From the NCBI GenBank assembly GCA_030412945.1, contig JAUHJS010000004.1, forward strand, positions 186,001 to 250,000: a DNA stretch of 64,000 nt, read 5' to 3'. Shown in pieces: positions 1-8,481 of this stretch. Both the position numbers and the translations under genes were made by a program. Position 1 is the stretch's first letter, and every line of letters starts with the position of its first letter. A model generated the notes under the pieces. That model saw nothing but the letters and a program-made list of their open reading frames with translations, was not told the origin of the DNA and made no database searches. The stretch comes from Shiella aurantiaca. Its GTDB lineage: Bacteria; Bacteroidota; Bacteroidia; Cytophagales; Cyclobacteriaceae.

Positions 1-511
1 TATGGAGGCCATGGATTACCGGCTTAGAGACTGTACCACCGGAAGAATACATAGTAACCCCCGATATTTTCTCCAAACTCTGAGCGAGGTTGCCTCCCCG
101 TGTATTTTCTAAGGCTTTCCCGCTTAGCGTACTCACAGTAGTGGTGGTAATCAGGCGCTCTTTGTGAGCCGATACTTCTACATAATCGAGGAGGAGTAAA
201 TCTTTTTCGAGTGTGAAGGTGAGAATGGTAGAACTGCTCAGTTGGATTTCCGTTTTGCCTTCTTTGTAGCCTAGCGAATGGATGTCTACCACATAGCTGC
301 CTGCGCAAAGGTCTTTTATGCTGAATTGGCCCTTATCATCAGAAACGGAACTTTTACCCACAGGATATAACCAAATGGCTGCCCCTTCTATGGGCATGTG
401 GGTTTCAGCATCTAATATGCGGCCACGCAATACCATGCTGCATTCCGATTGGGCGAACCCTCCGGAAATAGCTAAGTAAAAAAGACTTAAATAGGCCACG
501 AGCAACTTCAT
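1..511 (-). CDS. TonB-dependent receptor, 5' part (runs off the window)
   Basis: The ATG is at 511 on the minus strand and about 170 codons are present; the rest lies left of base 1. The product starts with a signal peptide ending near FAQS. A carboxypeptidase-regulatory-like beta domain follows at about residues 25-105 (LRGRILDAETHMPIEGA, then DDKGQFSIKDL). The TonB plug domain then begins (LAQSLEKISGVTMYSSG, ending at KPVIHGLH, a typical plug motif). The family consists of outer-membrane beta-barrels that import siderophores, metals, cofactors or glycans using TonB energy. The substrate cannot be told from this part. The gene is transcribed leftward and is separated from the next minus-strand gene by a hairpin terminator. 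Confidence 0.9.
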   Translation of the reverse strand, partial: MKLLVAYLSLFYLAISGGFAQSECSMVLRGRILDAETHMPIEGAAIWLYPVGKSSVSDDKGQFSIKDLCAGSYVVDIHSLGYKEGKTEIQLSSSTILTFTLEKDLLLLDYVEVSAHKERLITTTTVSTLSGKALENTRGGNLAQSLEKISGVTMYSSGGTVSKPVIHGLH

Positions 512-593
512 GGCACCAAAGGTATAATAAATGCAACAATGTTGCAAAAAGAAATGTTAAAAGGAAAAAAATCTATTCAGAAGGAAAGAGGGC

Positions 594-623
594 ATAAAAA
601 AAGGAGCTTTTGGCTCCTCTTTT
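594..623. terminator. Bidirectional hairpin terminator
   Basis: Stem AGGAGC (602-607) / GCTCCT (613-618) with a 5-nt loop. A-rich sequence lies to the left and CTTTT to the right. It sits directly behind the stop of the 630-1154 gene, so it probably ends that minus-strand transcript before the TonB receptor gene. Confidence 0.7.
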
Positions 624-629
624 GTCTGT

Positions 630-1154
630 TTAACATCCCCGACAGGAATGATGTTGGTTAGGATAATACACATTGGAATGGCGCACTACCACGGTGCTGG
701 GTCTTTGATAGCGGCCATACATGCGGCAATGGGCGCGGTTATCGTAAAATGGATAATCGTTGTACACATCCAAGGCTACCCAAGCCACTTCAAAGAAGTT
801 GACCTGACGGTAAGGAAGCGGTACACGGGCGCTGATTTCCCAGCCATTTCGGCCTAAGTAGATGTACACTTCGCGCTGGGTATCAAAATACACATTGTAC
901 TCAGGAAAATATACGTGGCGATAGTTACGCGCTTGGTGCTGATGACGATAGCCATGTGCCGGTGCCCACTCAGGAGGTCCTTGACGATGGTGATTGCGTC
1001 TGAAGTTATCATCGTCCCAGTCGTGGCGATGCTCTTTATGCTTAGAGTGGTTTCCTTTACCATTTCCTTTGCCTTGAGCCAACACATCGTGTCCGGCTAC
1101 GCTAAAAATTACGATGATGGCAATTGCGAGTAGTTGTTTCCCATACTTTTCCAT
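630..1154 (-). CDS. Small secreted His/Tyr/Arg-rich protein of unknown function
   Basis: 174 residues. Residues 1-26 form a signal peptide (hydrophobic LLAIAIIVIFSVAG, then VLAQG). A very basic, histidine-rich stretch follows (GKGNGKGNHSKHKEHRHDW), then a conserved-looking core with YNVYFDTQREVYIYLGRNGW and repeated Tyr, Arg and His residues. Similar small exported proteins with a YFD-x-Q-x-VYIYL core occur in Bacteroidota. I know of no established function. The histidine richness could mean metal or polyanion binding, but that is a guess. It stands alone, followed by a terminator, about 160 bp downstream of polA. Confidence 0.7.
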   Translation of the reverse strand: MEKYGKQLLAIAIIVIFSVAGHDVLAQGKGNGKGNHSKHKEHRHDWDDDNFRRNHHRQGPPEWAPAHGYRHQHQARNYRHVYFPEYNVYFDTQREVYIYLGRNGWEISARVPLPYRQVNFFEVAWVALDVYNDYPFYDNRAHCRMYGRYQRPSTVVVRHSNVYYPNQHHSCRGC

Positions 1155-1261
1155 AGTTGTAAAAGTTTATTTACCTCGAACAATACCAAAATCGTGCCGA
1201 AAGTATGGGGTTTTGGGTAATTAACTATAAACCAGATAAATAGGGTTTTTTAGTAATTAAT

Positions 1262-1304
1262 CCATGTAAGTAAAAGACTAGGAATTTAGCCTTTCCCTAC
1301 ATGG
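1262..1304. repeat. Long-spaced inverted repeat downstream of polA
   Basis: CCATGTA (1262-1268) pairs with TACATGG (1298-1304) across 29 nt. It lies about 10 bp beyond the polA stop. It could be a weak 3' end structure for polA mRNA, but there is no clear U run, so the role is uncertain. Confidence 0.25.
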
Positions 1305-1313
1305 ACTATTGTT

Positions 1314-4130
1314 TTAATGTGCCTGCAACCAGTTATCTCCAAAGCCTATGCCTATTTCCATAGGTACGCTAAGAGGCAAGGCGGTAGCCATGAGCTCTTC
1401 TACCCGCGCTTTGAGAAGTTCGGTTTCGCTATGGTGGGCATCAAATACCAATTCATCGTGCACTTGCAGTATCATGCGGCTTTTTAGCTTTTCCTTTTTC
1501 ATCCAATCGTGGATTTTGATCATGGCCACTTTAATCATATCGGCTGCGCTACCTTGTATAGGGGCATTGATGGCGTTTCGTTCGGCATGGTTGCGCATGG
1601 TCATGTTGCTGGAATAGATATCGGGCAAGAAGCGCTTGCGGCCCAGTATGGTTTCGGCATAGCCATAGTCTTTGGCCTTGCGGATAAGCTCGTCCATGCA
1701 TTCTTTCACAGCCGAAAACTGGGTGAAGTAGGCTTTGATAATTTCGGAGGCTTCGGTACGGCTTATGTTCAGGTTTTCGGCCAGACCAAAAGCGGAAGTA
1801 CCGTAAATGATACCAAAGTTTACCGCTTTGGCTTTTCTGCGCATGTCGCTATCTACCTGATCTACCGGAACACCAAATACCTTGGCGGCCGTCATACTAT
1901 GGATATCGGTTTTGTCGCGCAAGGCCTTAATCATGGTTTCGTCTTTGGCAAAATCCGCCATAATGCGCAGCTCGATTTGTGAATAATCGGCCGACATGAG
2001 CGTGAAATCCTCGTTGCGCGGCACAAAAGCCTTGCGGATAGCTCGCCCCTTTTCTGTACGGATGGGGATGTTCTGCAAATTGGGATTGGTAGAACTCAAT
2101 CGGCCCGTAGCCGCTACCGTTTGGTTAAAACTGGTGTGAATGCGCCCATCGCTGGGGCTCATGAGGAGGGCTAGCGCATCTACATAGGTAGATTTGAGTT
2201 TTTGGTATTCCCTGAAATCCAATATTTTATTGGCAATGGCATGTTCGTGGGCTAGCTTGCTCAGGATTTCCTCTCCGGTGGCATACTGTCCGGTTTTGGT
2301 TTTCTTGGGCTTATCTATCAGCTTGAGTTTATCAAATAAAATCTCCCCCAACTGCTTTGGCGAGGCGATATTGAATTCTTGTCCGGCAATCTCAAAGATT
2401 TCCTTTTCTGCTTGGCGGCTGTCTTTTTCCAGTTCTTCCGATAGCTCTTTAAGCGTATCAGGATCTACACGTATGCCTTCGTACTCCATATCGGCCAGTA
2501 CCCGAATGAGTGGGCCTTCCACGGTATCGTACAGGGTGCGGATTTTGTCTTTCAGTTCGGATTCGAGCTTCTGCTGAAGCTGCAAAGTGATGTCGGCATC
2601 TTCGCTGGCGTATTCGGCAATGAGTGGAATAGCGACCTCGCGCATGTTGCCTTGTTTGTCACCTTTCTTGCCAATAAGTTCGGTAATAGAAACTGGCTTA
2701 TAGTTCAGGTAGTTTTCGGCCAGAATGTCCATGCCGTGGCGTGTTTCCGGGTCGATGAGGTAATGCACCACCATGGTGTCCAATATCTCGCCCATCACTT
2801 CTACGCCATACTTTTTCAGTACCAAAATATCGTACTTGATATTCTGACCTACCTTGCGGATGGCTGCATTTTCCCACACGGGTTTGAATATATCTACCCA
2901 CTTTTGCACTTCTGCTTGATCGGCCGGAATAGGAATGTAAAATGCTTCTCCGGGCAAATAGGCGAAAGAAAGACCCACTAGTTGGGCATCTACGGCATCG
3001 AGGCTGGTGGTTTCGGTATCAAAACAAATCTGGCTTTGCTGTTGTAGGTATTCTACCAATTCCTGACAGCGTGCCAGGGTATCCACCACATGGTATTCGT
3101 GTTCGGTGGTATAAATGGTTTTTTTCTCCTGTGGAGGAGCGCTATTTTCTTCTTCAGATTCTTTGACGGGCGTACGGCTAAGCGCAGGCTCAGCAGCTCC
3201 AAATAAGCCCAATTGCCCTTTGGCATCGGCTGAGGGCTCTGAACTGCCCGTATCACCTAATACTTGCTTGGCTAAGGTGCGGAATTCCAATACCTCAAAA
3301 ATCTCCTTCAGCTTTTCACGATTAGGTTCTTCTACCAGCAAGGCGTTTTCATCAAACTCCAAGGGTACTTCGGTATTAATAATGGCCAATTGCTTGGAAA
3401 GAATACCCTGCTCGGCAAAGTTCTTTACATTTTCCTGCATTTTGCCTTTCAGCTCATCGGCATGGGCTATGAGGTTTTCTACCGAGCCATATTCTTTGAT
3501 AAGTTTTACCGCTGTTTTGGCTCCTATGCCCGGAATGCCCGGAATATTATCCACCGCATCGCCTTGAAGGCCCAAGATATCGGCCACTTGGTCTACGCGG
3601 TCGATCTCCCATTTGGCCAATACCTCAGGAACACCCAAGATATCTACCGCATTGCCCATATAAGCCGGTTTGTATAGGTACACATGCTCGCGGACTAGCT
3701 GGCTGTAATCCTTGTCGGGTGTCATCATATACACCTCAAAACCTTGGTCAGCGGCTTTCCAAGCGAAGGTGCCGATTACGTCATCGGCCTCATAGCCGGG
3801 CATCTCCAGTACGGGGAGGTTATAGGCGCGCACGATTTCCTTTACATAAGGAATGGCGAAGGTGATGTCTTCGGGCTGCTCTTGGCGCTGGGCTTTGTAT
3901 TCGGTGAACGCTTCGTGCCGAAAAGTAGGTCCAGGCAAGTCGAAGGCTACACCCAAATGGGTAGGTTTTTGTTTTTTTAAAATCTCAATCAGTGAATTGG
4001 TAAACCCCCGTACGGCTCCGGTACTTTGGCCTTTGGAGTTGATCAGGGGAGTTTTACTTAATGCAAAATGCGCCCGATAAATCAGGGCCATGGCATCTAA
4101 AAGAAAGAGTTTTTTAGTCGGCTTGCTCAT
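1314..4130 (-). CDS. polA: DNA polymerase I
   Basis: 938 residues, the usual length. The 5'-3' exonuclease domain (about 1-295) contains LLDAMALIYRAHFAL, YEADDVIGT and the helix-hairpin-helix GDAVDNIPGIPGIGAKTA. The 3'-5' exonuclease domain (about 340-540) keeps its acidic residues in DTETTSLD, NIKYD and YASEDAD, so proofreading is probably active. The polymerase domain has motif A DYSQIELRIM (about 715), motif B RRKAKAVNFGIIYG and motif C QVHDELVF (about 887). The enzyme removes primers and fills gaps in replication and repair. The start MSKPTKKLFLLDA fits the family. The start codon lies in the loop of a perfect hairpin (separate entry). Upstream on the same strand is a bestrophin gene, 39 bp away. 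Confidence 0.98.
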   Translation of the reverse strand: MSKPTKKLFLLDAMALIYRAHFALSKTPLINSKGQSTGAVRGFTNSLIEILKKQKPTHLGVAFDLPGPTFRHEAFTEYKAQRQEQPEDITFAIPYVKEIVRAYNLPVLEMPGYEADDVIGTFAWKAADQGFEVYMMTPDKDYSQLVREHVYLYKPAYMGNAVDILGVPEVLAKWEIDRVDQVADILGLQGDAVDNIPGIPGIGAKTAVKLIKEYGSVENLIAHADELKGKMQENVKNFAEQGILSKQLAIINTEVPLEFDENALLVEEPNREKLKEIFEVLEFRTLAKQVLGDTGSSEPSADAKGQLGLFGAAEPALSRTPVKESEEENSAPPQEKKTIYTTEHEYHVVDTLARCQELVEYLQQQSQICFDTETTSLDAVDAQLVGLSFAYLPGEAFYIPIPADQAEVQKWVDIFKPVWENAAIRKVGQNIKYDILVLKKYGVEVMGEILDTMVVHYLIDPETRHGMDILAENYLNYKPVSITELIGKKGDKQGNMREVAIPLIAEYASEDADITLQLQQKLESELKDKIRTLYDTVEGPLIRVLADMEYEGIRVDPDTLKELSEELEKDSRQAEKEIFEIAGQEFNIASPKQLGEILFDKLKLIDKPKKTKTGQYATGEEILSKLAHEHAIANKILDFREYQKLKSTYVDALALLMSPSDGRIHTSFNQTVAATGRLSSTNPNLQNIPIRTEKGRAIRKAFVPRNEDFTLMSADYSQIELRIMADFAKDETMIKALRDKTDIHSMTAAKVFGVPVDQVDSDMRRKAKAVNFGIIYGTSAFGLAENLNISRTEASEIIKAYFTQFSAVKECMDELIRKAKDYGYAETILGRKRFLPDIYSSNMTMRNHAERNAINAPIQGSAADMIKVAMIKIHDWMKKEKLKSRMILQVHDELVFDAHHSETELLKARVEELMATALPLSVPMEIGIGFGDNWLQAH

Positions 4131-4141
4131 AAGCCGACTAA
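4114..4141 (-). promoter_or_regulatory. Perfect hairpin with the polA start codon in its loop
   Basis: On the polA strand, TTAGTCGGCTT, loop ATGAGC, AAGCCGACTAA forms an 11-bp perfect stem with a 6-nt loop. The loop's ATG is the polA initiation codon. The 3' arm encodes the first residues (SKPTK), so the palindrome reaches into coding sequence. No U run follows (AAAAAACTC does), so it does not look like a terminator of the upstream bestrophin gene. A role in translation initiation is inferred. Confidence 0.6.
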
Positions 4142-4169
4142 GTTAGGCAAAAATTGCAGAAGCGATACG

Positions 4170-5066
4170 CTATTCCTGTGCTTTCAGAATTTCACCCACA
4201 TGTTTGCGAATGTTCACCACCAAATCATCGGTAGGAAGGTCATTGGCATCACGCCCAAATGGGTCTTCAATTTCCTCGGCAATTACCTCCAAACTGGCCA
4301 TGGCATAGAACACAAACACCACCATAGGAATGGTGAGGTATGCGAAGTCGTTCACAAAACCAAAAGGCATGGTGATGGTGTAGATGAAGATGAATTTCTT
4401 GATAAAGAGACTGTAGATATACGGAATGGGTGTACGCTTAATCCGCTCGCAAGCTCCGGTGATATCAGTGAAGATGTCAAGATTTTGCTGAAAAGTAATC
4501 ACTTGTTCGGAAGTGATTTCCTTTTGGCGGAACATGCTCATTACTTGCGCTTGCATGAGCGAGGCAATGGCATTGGGGATATGTTCTTTGTCGCGGATGA
4601 GCTCACGCAAGCCCTCGTCTAGCCCTTCAATGATGGAATCGGAGCTGCGGCCACGCAAATGCTCTTTGACCGCATAGCTATAGCCACTGATGAGTGATAC
4701 CCAATAGTCGCGCTCGCCTTTGCCATCTGTCGGGATAATGGCACTCATTTTAATGGCCAAGTTTCGGCTGATGTTCACCAAGGCGCCCCATTGCTTACGG
4801 CCTTCCCACCAGCGATCGTAGGCGGTATTGGTACGAAATACCAGAAGTAAGGAAATGACGAAACCTAAAAGAGAATGAACAGCCGTAGTAGAGCGGCTAA
4901 TAAAATTATAGCGATCTTCTAAAAAACAGATCAGAAGGGTAAATAAGGCAATGCCTACCATTACCCGCAATAGCTTAGTAAATGTATCGGTTTTATGAAA
5001 TTGGAAGATGAGCCCGAACCACTCCTTCGGATTATAATTGATCATAGCAGGAAGAGTAAAAAACAA
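4170..5066 (-). CDS. Bestrophin-family anion channel protein
   Basis: 298 residues; the real start may be the internal Met 8 (MINYNPKEWFGLIFQFHKTDT), the usual beginning for the family. The bacterial bestrophin pattern is visible: an N-terminal segment before TM1 (LLRVMVGIALFTLLICFL), TM2 (SLLGFVISLLLVFRTNTAYDRWWEGRKQWG, the family signature), and a late hydrophobic pair (FIFIYTITMPFGFVNDFAYLTIPMVVFVFYAMASLEVIAEEIEDPFG). The acidic cluster EEIEDPFGRDANDLP after the last helix is characteristic. Relatives form pentameric inner-membrane channels for chloride or other ions. It stops 39 bp before polA, on the same strand. Confidence 0.9.
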   Translation of the reverse strand: MFFTLPAMINYNPKEWFGLIFQFHKTDTFTKLLRVMVGIALFTLLICFLEDRYNFISRSTTAVHSLLGFVISLLLVFRTNTAYDRWWEGRKQWGALVNISRNLAIKMSAIIPTDGKGERDYWVSLISGYSYAVKEHLRGRSSDSIIEGLDEGLRELIRDKEHIPNAIASLMQAQVMSMFRQKEITSEQVITFQQNLDIFTDITGACERIKRTPIPYIYSLFIKKFIFIYTITMPFGFVNDFAYLTIPMVVFVFYAMASLEVIAEEIEDPFGRDANDLPTDDLVVNIRKHVGEILKAQE

Positions 5067-5185
5067 AAGTAAAAGAAAAATCCAATTGCCCTACCCTATG
5101 TTCCACGTTTTCGTGTGCGGTTTTATCAAGGATTCGCGCTACTATTTCAAAGAAAATTCCTAGATTTCCCTAAATCTATCCCACT

Positions 5186-5644
5186 ATGAAAAAGATTCTC
5201 TCCCTTTCCCTGCTTTTGGCTCTGGCCTTTAGCCTGCAAACCTGCAACTCCGTAGTGTGCGAGTGCGCCTCTAGCAGCGGCTTTTCATTCAACCTAAAAG
5301 ACGAAATCAGTGAAGTGGATATGGTTTTTGAATCGCGGGAAATAGATTTTGACCAGATGGAAATGCTGGCGGTAAACGAACAAACACAAGACACCTTGGT
5401 GGTGCCATTGCGAAAAGAGCGCTATAGCGAAGGGGATAGCATTTTGTATGTAGACGATGAGGACTTTTTGAGCCACTTTGTGCTGCGCATTAATAAAAAT
5501 AAAAGCCATACTCTGCGGATGAACTTAGCCGAAGCCAGCAGTGGATGCTGCAAAGGCACGCTTGAATATGGTGGCATGCGCTTCGATGAGGTGCTATATC
5601 TGCCTTCGCGCTACGATCATTTTGATATCTATTTGGATGAGTAA
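5186..5644 (+). CDS. Small exported protein, possible lipoprotein
   Basis: 152 residues. An N-terminal signal (KKILSLSLLLALAFSLQ) is followed by TCNSVVCECASSS. LQTC is a poor but possible lipobox, so it may be lipid-anchored; the Cys-rich stretch could instead form disulphides, with GCCKG later. The mature part is acidic (DEDFLSH, EGDSILYVDDED) and looks like a small beta-rich domain. I do not recognise the family. It is divergent from the bestrophin gene and about 80 bp ahead of the OmpA-type gene, which has its own predicted promoter. Confidence 0.65.
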   Translation: MKKILSLSLLLALAFSLQTCNSVVCECASSSGFSFNLKDEISEVDMVFESREIDFDQMEMLAVNEQTQDTLVVPLRKERYSEGDSILYVDDEDFLSHFVLRINKNKSHTLRMNLAEASSGCCKGTLEYGGMRFDEVLYLPSRYDHFDIYLDE

Positions 5645-5665
5645 GGTATACAAAGCCTGTTAGAA

Positions 5666-5695
5666 TTGCATAGGAGGCATAAATGCCTATATTTG
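5666..5695 (+). promoter_or_regulatory. Bacteroidota-type promoter with a palindrome in the spacer
   Basis: TTG at 5666-5668 and TATATTTG at 5688-5695 are 19 bp apart, matching the Bacteroidota -33/-7 pattern (TTTG, about 19 bp, TAnnTTTG). A perfect palindrome, AGGCAT-AA-ATGCCT, occupies 5675-5688, where a regulator could bind. It lies 28 bp ahead of the OmpA-type gene start at 5724. Confidence 0.5.
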
Positions 5696-5723
5696 TTTTG
5701 ATTTTTTATCTAATACCCTATTT

Positions 5724-7487
5724 ATGAAGCACTTTTTCATATTACTTTTTTTAACTCCTTTTGCCCTTTTGGCGCAGGATGTTGACTTTGAAAACCTCGA
5801 ACTAGAGCAGCTAGGCAAAGAGGTGAATACCATGTACCACGAGTCGGCCCCTATCATTTCCCCCGATGGTAATACCTTGTATTTCTTTAGGGCCAATCAC
5901 CCGGCCAATAATTTTGGGAAAGACAATAGTCAAGACATTTGGTTTAGCGAGAAAGACCAGTACGGTCGCTGGAAAGAAGCCGTGCATGCGCCCTCCCCCC
6001 TCAATGCCCACCGCTTCAATCAGGTGATGAGTATTTTGGATGATGGTACGGTATTGCTCCGAGGAGGTGCAGGAAAAAACTCCGAAGGCTTTAGTCTCAG
6101 CAAAAATCAAAACGGTCGCTTTTCCAACCTTCAGGAGCTGGATGTGAAAAACTATAAGAAAATGAACAAGGGCTTGTTTTCTGGCGCCTGTCTTTCGCAA
6201 GATGCCAAAGTGCTTATCCTCTACTTTTCAGAAAAGGAAAAAGCCAAATACAGTGACTTGTATGTAAGTACATGGATTGAAGGCAATAAGTGGAGCGAAC
6301 CCGTGAAATTGCCCAAAAACATCAATACGGCTTTGGACGAATTCGGCCCCTTTATCGCTCACGATAACAAAACCATGTATTATGCCGGACTTCGCCCCGG
6401 AGGGCATGGCAATGTGGATATTTACTATACCAAGCGCCTGGACGATACCTGGATGAACTGGTCGGAGCCGGTGAATGTAGGTACACAGGTAAATACCAAT
6501 GGTTTTGATGCTTACTTTTCTATTGATGCCAATGGCAATGCTTTTACTACACGAGCTTATATGTCGGCCGATGGAGGGAGTTTGGATATCCTGGGCTTGA
6601 AGCCAGCGGATCCGGTCATCTTGCTTAGCGGCACGGTGAAAGACAAAAAAACCGGAGCGCCTATTAATGGGGTGATTACCGTTCGCTATAAAGGGGAAGC
6701 TTTGCGCCCTTGGTATGCCAATGATGGTGTGTATCAAGACACTATACCGGGAAAAGGTAAATACAGCTTTACTGTGGAGGCCGAAGGCTATGCCACCGTG
6801 GAGGAGAATTTTAACCTGAAAGAGGTATTGATGGATACTGCTATTGTTCGGAACTTTCAGTTAAGTGCTGTAGAGACACGCATTTTCTTAAGCGGAAATG
6901 TTTATAACCAAAAAACCGAAGAACCCGTGGAGGCAAAGGTGTCGCTGAGCAACCAAGGGCAAAACTTAGGAAATGCCGATACTAAAGAAGGGTATTTTTT
7001 AATGATACTCAGTGAGCCACTGGCGGTGGAACTTAGTGCACAGGCGGAAGGATTTATCAATGCCAGCGAGCAGGTAGATGGTACGCAAGCCGAAGCAGGC
7101 GATACCTTGCAAGTAAGCCTATGGATGGAACCCATTGAAGTAGGAACCACCGTGCGCTTGAACAATATCTTTTTCGATTTCAATGCCTCAACCTTACGGC
7201 CGGAATCCTATCCGGAGTTGGATAAGGTGGTGGATTTCTTGGTGAACAATCCGAGCATTTCGATTGAGATTGGTGGCCATACCGATGCCCAAGGAAGTGA
7301 TGAATATAATCTAAACTTATCGCAAGGCCGTGCCGATTCGGTACGCGATTATTTGATTTCCGAAGGAATTTCTTCTACGCGCATTACGGCTCAGGGCTAT
7401 GGAGAAAGCCAACCCGAAACTACCAATGATACCGAAGAAGGCCGCCAGCAAAACCGCAGAGTGGTGTTTAAGGTGTTGGAGAAGTAG
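5724..7487 (+). CDS. OmpA-family envelope protein with PD40 propeller repeats
   Basis: 587 residues. The signal peptide ends near LLAQDVDF. Residues about 35-290 carry TolB/PD40-type propeller blades (SPDGNTLYFFRA, DNKTMYYAGLRPGG, DIYYTKRLDDTWMNWSEPVNVG). Two carboxypeptidase-regulatory-like beta modules follow (VKDKKTGAPINGVI and VYNQKTEEPVEAKV). The C-terminal OmpA domain (about 475-587) has GGHTDAQGSDEYNLNLSQGRADSVRDYL, with the Asp and Arg that bind peptidoglycan diaminopimelate. Such proteins link the outer membrane to the cell wall in Bacteroidota; similar architectures accompany T9SS, but no por gene is nearby. The gene stands alone. Confidence 0.9.
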   Translation: MKHFFILLFLTPFALLAQDVDFENLELEQLGKEVNTMYHESAPIISPDGNTLYFFRANHPANNFGKDNSQDIWFSEKDQYGRWKEAVHAPSPLNAHRFNQVMSILDDGTVLLRGGAGKNSEGFSLSKNQNGRFSNLQELDVKNYKKMNKGLFSGACLSQDAKVLILYFSEKEKAKYSDLYVSTWIEGNKWSEPVKLPKNINTALDEFGPFIAHDNKTMYYAGLRPGGHGNVDIYYTKRLDDTWMNWSEPVNVGTQVNTNGFDAYFSIDANGNAFTTRAYMSADGGSLDILGLKPADPVILLSGTVKDKKTGAPINGVITVRYKGEALRPWYANDGVYQDTIPGKGKYSFTVEAEGYATVEENFNLKEVLMDTAIVRNFQLSAVETRIFLSGNVYNQKTEEPVEAKVSLSNQGQNLGNADTKEGYFLMILSEPLAVELSAQAEGFINASEQVDGTQAEAGDTLQVSLWMEPIEVGTTVRLNNIFFDFNASTLRPESYPELDKVVDFLVNNPSISIEIGGHTDAQGSDEYNLNLSQGRADSVRDYLISEGISSTRITAQGYGESQPETTNDTEEGRQQNRRVVFKVLEK

Positions 7488-7496
7488 AATTGTAAT

Positions 7497-7608
7497 TGTC
7501 TAAACTATGATAATAGGTGATTTTGGGATGGGCTAGGATTGTATTATATAAATTAATGGTGCTTAAAATCATAGGGTTCATTTCATCATTCACATCATAG
7601 TTTAGACA
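7497..7608. repeat. 112-bp element bounded by 15-bp perfect inverted repeats
   Basis: TGTCTAAACTATGAT (7497-7511) is perfectly inverted as ATCATAGTTTAGACA (7594-7608). Between the arms, GAT/GATT motifs on the left half and ATC motifs on the right half recur roughly every 10 bp, so the whole element is an imperfect palindrome. It begins 10 bp after the stop of the OmpA-type gene. It has no coding capacity and is best described as a MITE- or REP-like element. Confidence 0.7.
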
Positions 7609-7620
7609 GTTTTACGGGCA

Positions 7621-7683
7621 CGCGTTGAAAACGCGCGCTAGAGGGCATACTATACGCATTGTCCCGCACAGCATTGCGTATAG
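7621..7683. repeat. Two compact palindromes at the 3' flank of the LRR gene
   Basis: CGCGTT-GAA-AACGCG (7621-7635) is a 6-bp stem with a 3-nt loop. CTATACGCA (7650-7658) is perfectly inverted as TGCGTATAG (7675-7683). The motif AAAACGCGCGCTAGAG (7628-7643) resembles the ends of repeats D and E (29337-29351 and 31180-31197), each just outside the 3' end of a minus-strand gene. Confidence 0.55.
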
Positions 7684-7701
7684 GTGGTGTTGACACACGT
7701 T

Positions 7702-8457
7702 TTAATTGATTTTCATTTTAGCCTTTAGTTCTTTCCAGGAAGTCTCGACATTACCATATTTCAGATTGGATAAAGACTTCAATTTTTCAAATTCTGACTC
7801 CGGATAATTCCATGAGCAATTAAATCGCACTAATTCATTTAGACTTAATAATGGATCAAATGATTTGTCCTTGATTCGAGAATTGGTTGTTGTTAGGAAT
7901 TTCAACTTTTTTAACTCCCTAATCGGTTCAAGCGAGTCAATTTTTTGTGCTGTCCAAATGCTACCGTCAAGTCCAAGTCCTTGAAGTTGAGTTAAGTTAG
8001 ATATTACAGAGAAGTCCGAAATCTTATTTAACTGCTCTGTTTCTAAAGTTTCCAAATTATAAAGTCTTCCTAGTACTTCGATATTCTCAACTTGAGATGA
8101 ACTGCCAAGGTGTAGATGTTTGAGATTCTTTAACTGTATTAGGTTATCTATGTTCTTGATTCCACTCCATTTAATCCAAAGTCCTTCCAAACTTGGCATT
8201 TGACAAACTGCATCAAATAATTTTTGATTCACTTTTGATGGCAGCCAAAGAAATTTCACTTCATTCAATTCAGGAAGTCTTTTACACCAATCTTCACAAT
8301 TCTTTTTTTGATAGGATGGTGTCAAATTAGTTTGTGTGATGTATAAGTTTAGTTTTTCGGATGGCTGATAATCTTCAAAAAGTGTAATTGATTTATTTGG
8401 AGAAACGAAACCTTTCTCAATATGCCAAACACCATATTTAATTTGTTTCTCTGTCAT
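7702..8457 (-). CDS. Leucine-rich-repeat protein, cytoplasmic, unknown role
   Basis: 251 residues, no signal peptide. From about residue 60 it carries irregular leucine-rich repeats (LPELNEVKFLWLP, MPSLEGLWIKWSGIKNIDNLIQLKNLKHLHLGSSSQVENIEVLGRLYNLETLE, LKKLKFLTTTNSRIKD). LRR solenoids bind other proteins; no enzymatic domain is visible. The gene is AT-richer than the large genes around it and is enclosed by palindromes on the 3' side and repeated sequence on the 5' side. It therefore looks like a single acquired gene. The partner is unknown. Confidence 0.75.
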   Translation of the reverse strand: MTEKQIKYGVWHIEKGFVSPNKSITLFEDYQPSEKLNLYITQTNLTPSYQKKNCEDWCKRLPELNEVKFLWLPSKVNQKLFDAVCQMPSLEGLWIKWSGIKNIDNLIQLKNLKHLHLGSSSQVENIEVLGRLYNLETLETEQLNKISDFSVISNLTQLQGLGLDGSIWTAQKIDSLEPIRELKKLKFLTTTNSRIKDKSFDPLLSLNELVRFNCSWNYPESEFEKLKSLSNLKYGNVETSWKELKAKMKIN

Positions 8458-8481
8458 TTTCTAATGTGTGCTAACATTTGT

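Noticed and set aside
1509..1982. 157-codon frame antisense to polA, and similar long antisense frames opposite recG, the ABC transporter and the BNR gene
   Set aside because: They mirror strongly biased codon use of the real genes and have no signal, motif or independent upstream region.
4114..4141. Hairpin as the terminator of the bestrophin gene
   Set aside because: On the transcribed strand it is followed by an A run, not a T run, and it overlaps polA coding sequence.
7497..7608. Palindrome as a plain terminator of the OmpA-type gene
   Set aside because: The arms are about 80 bp apart and no T run follows; the internal structure fits a repeat element better.
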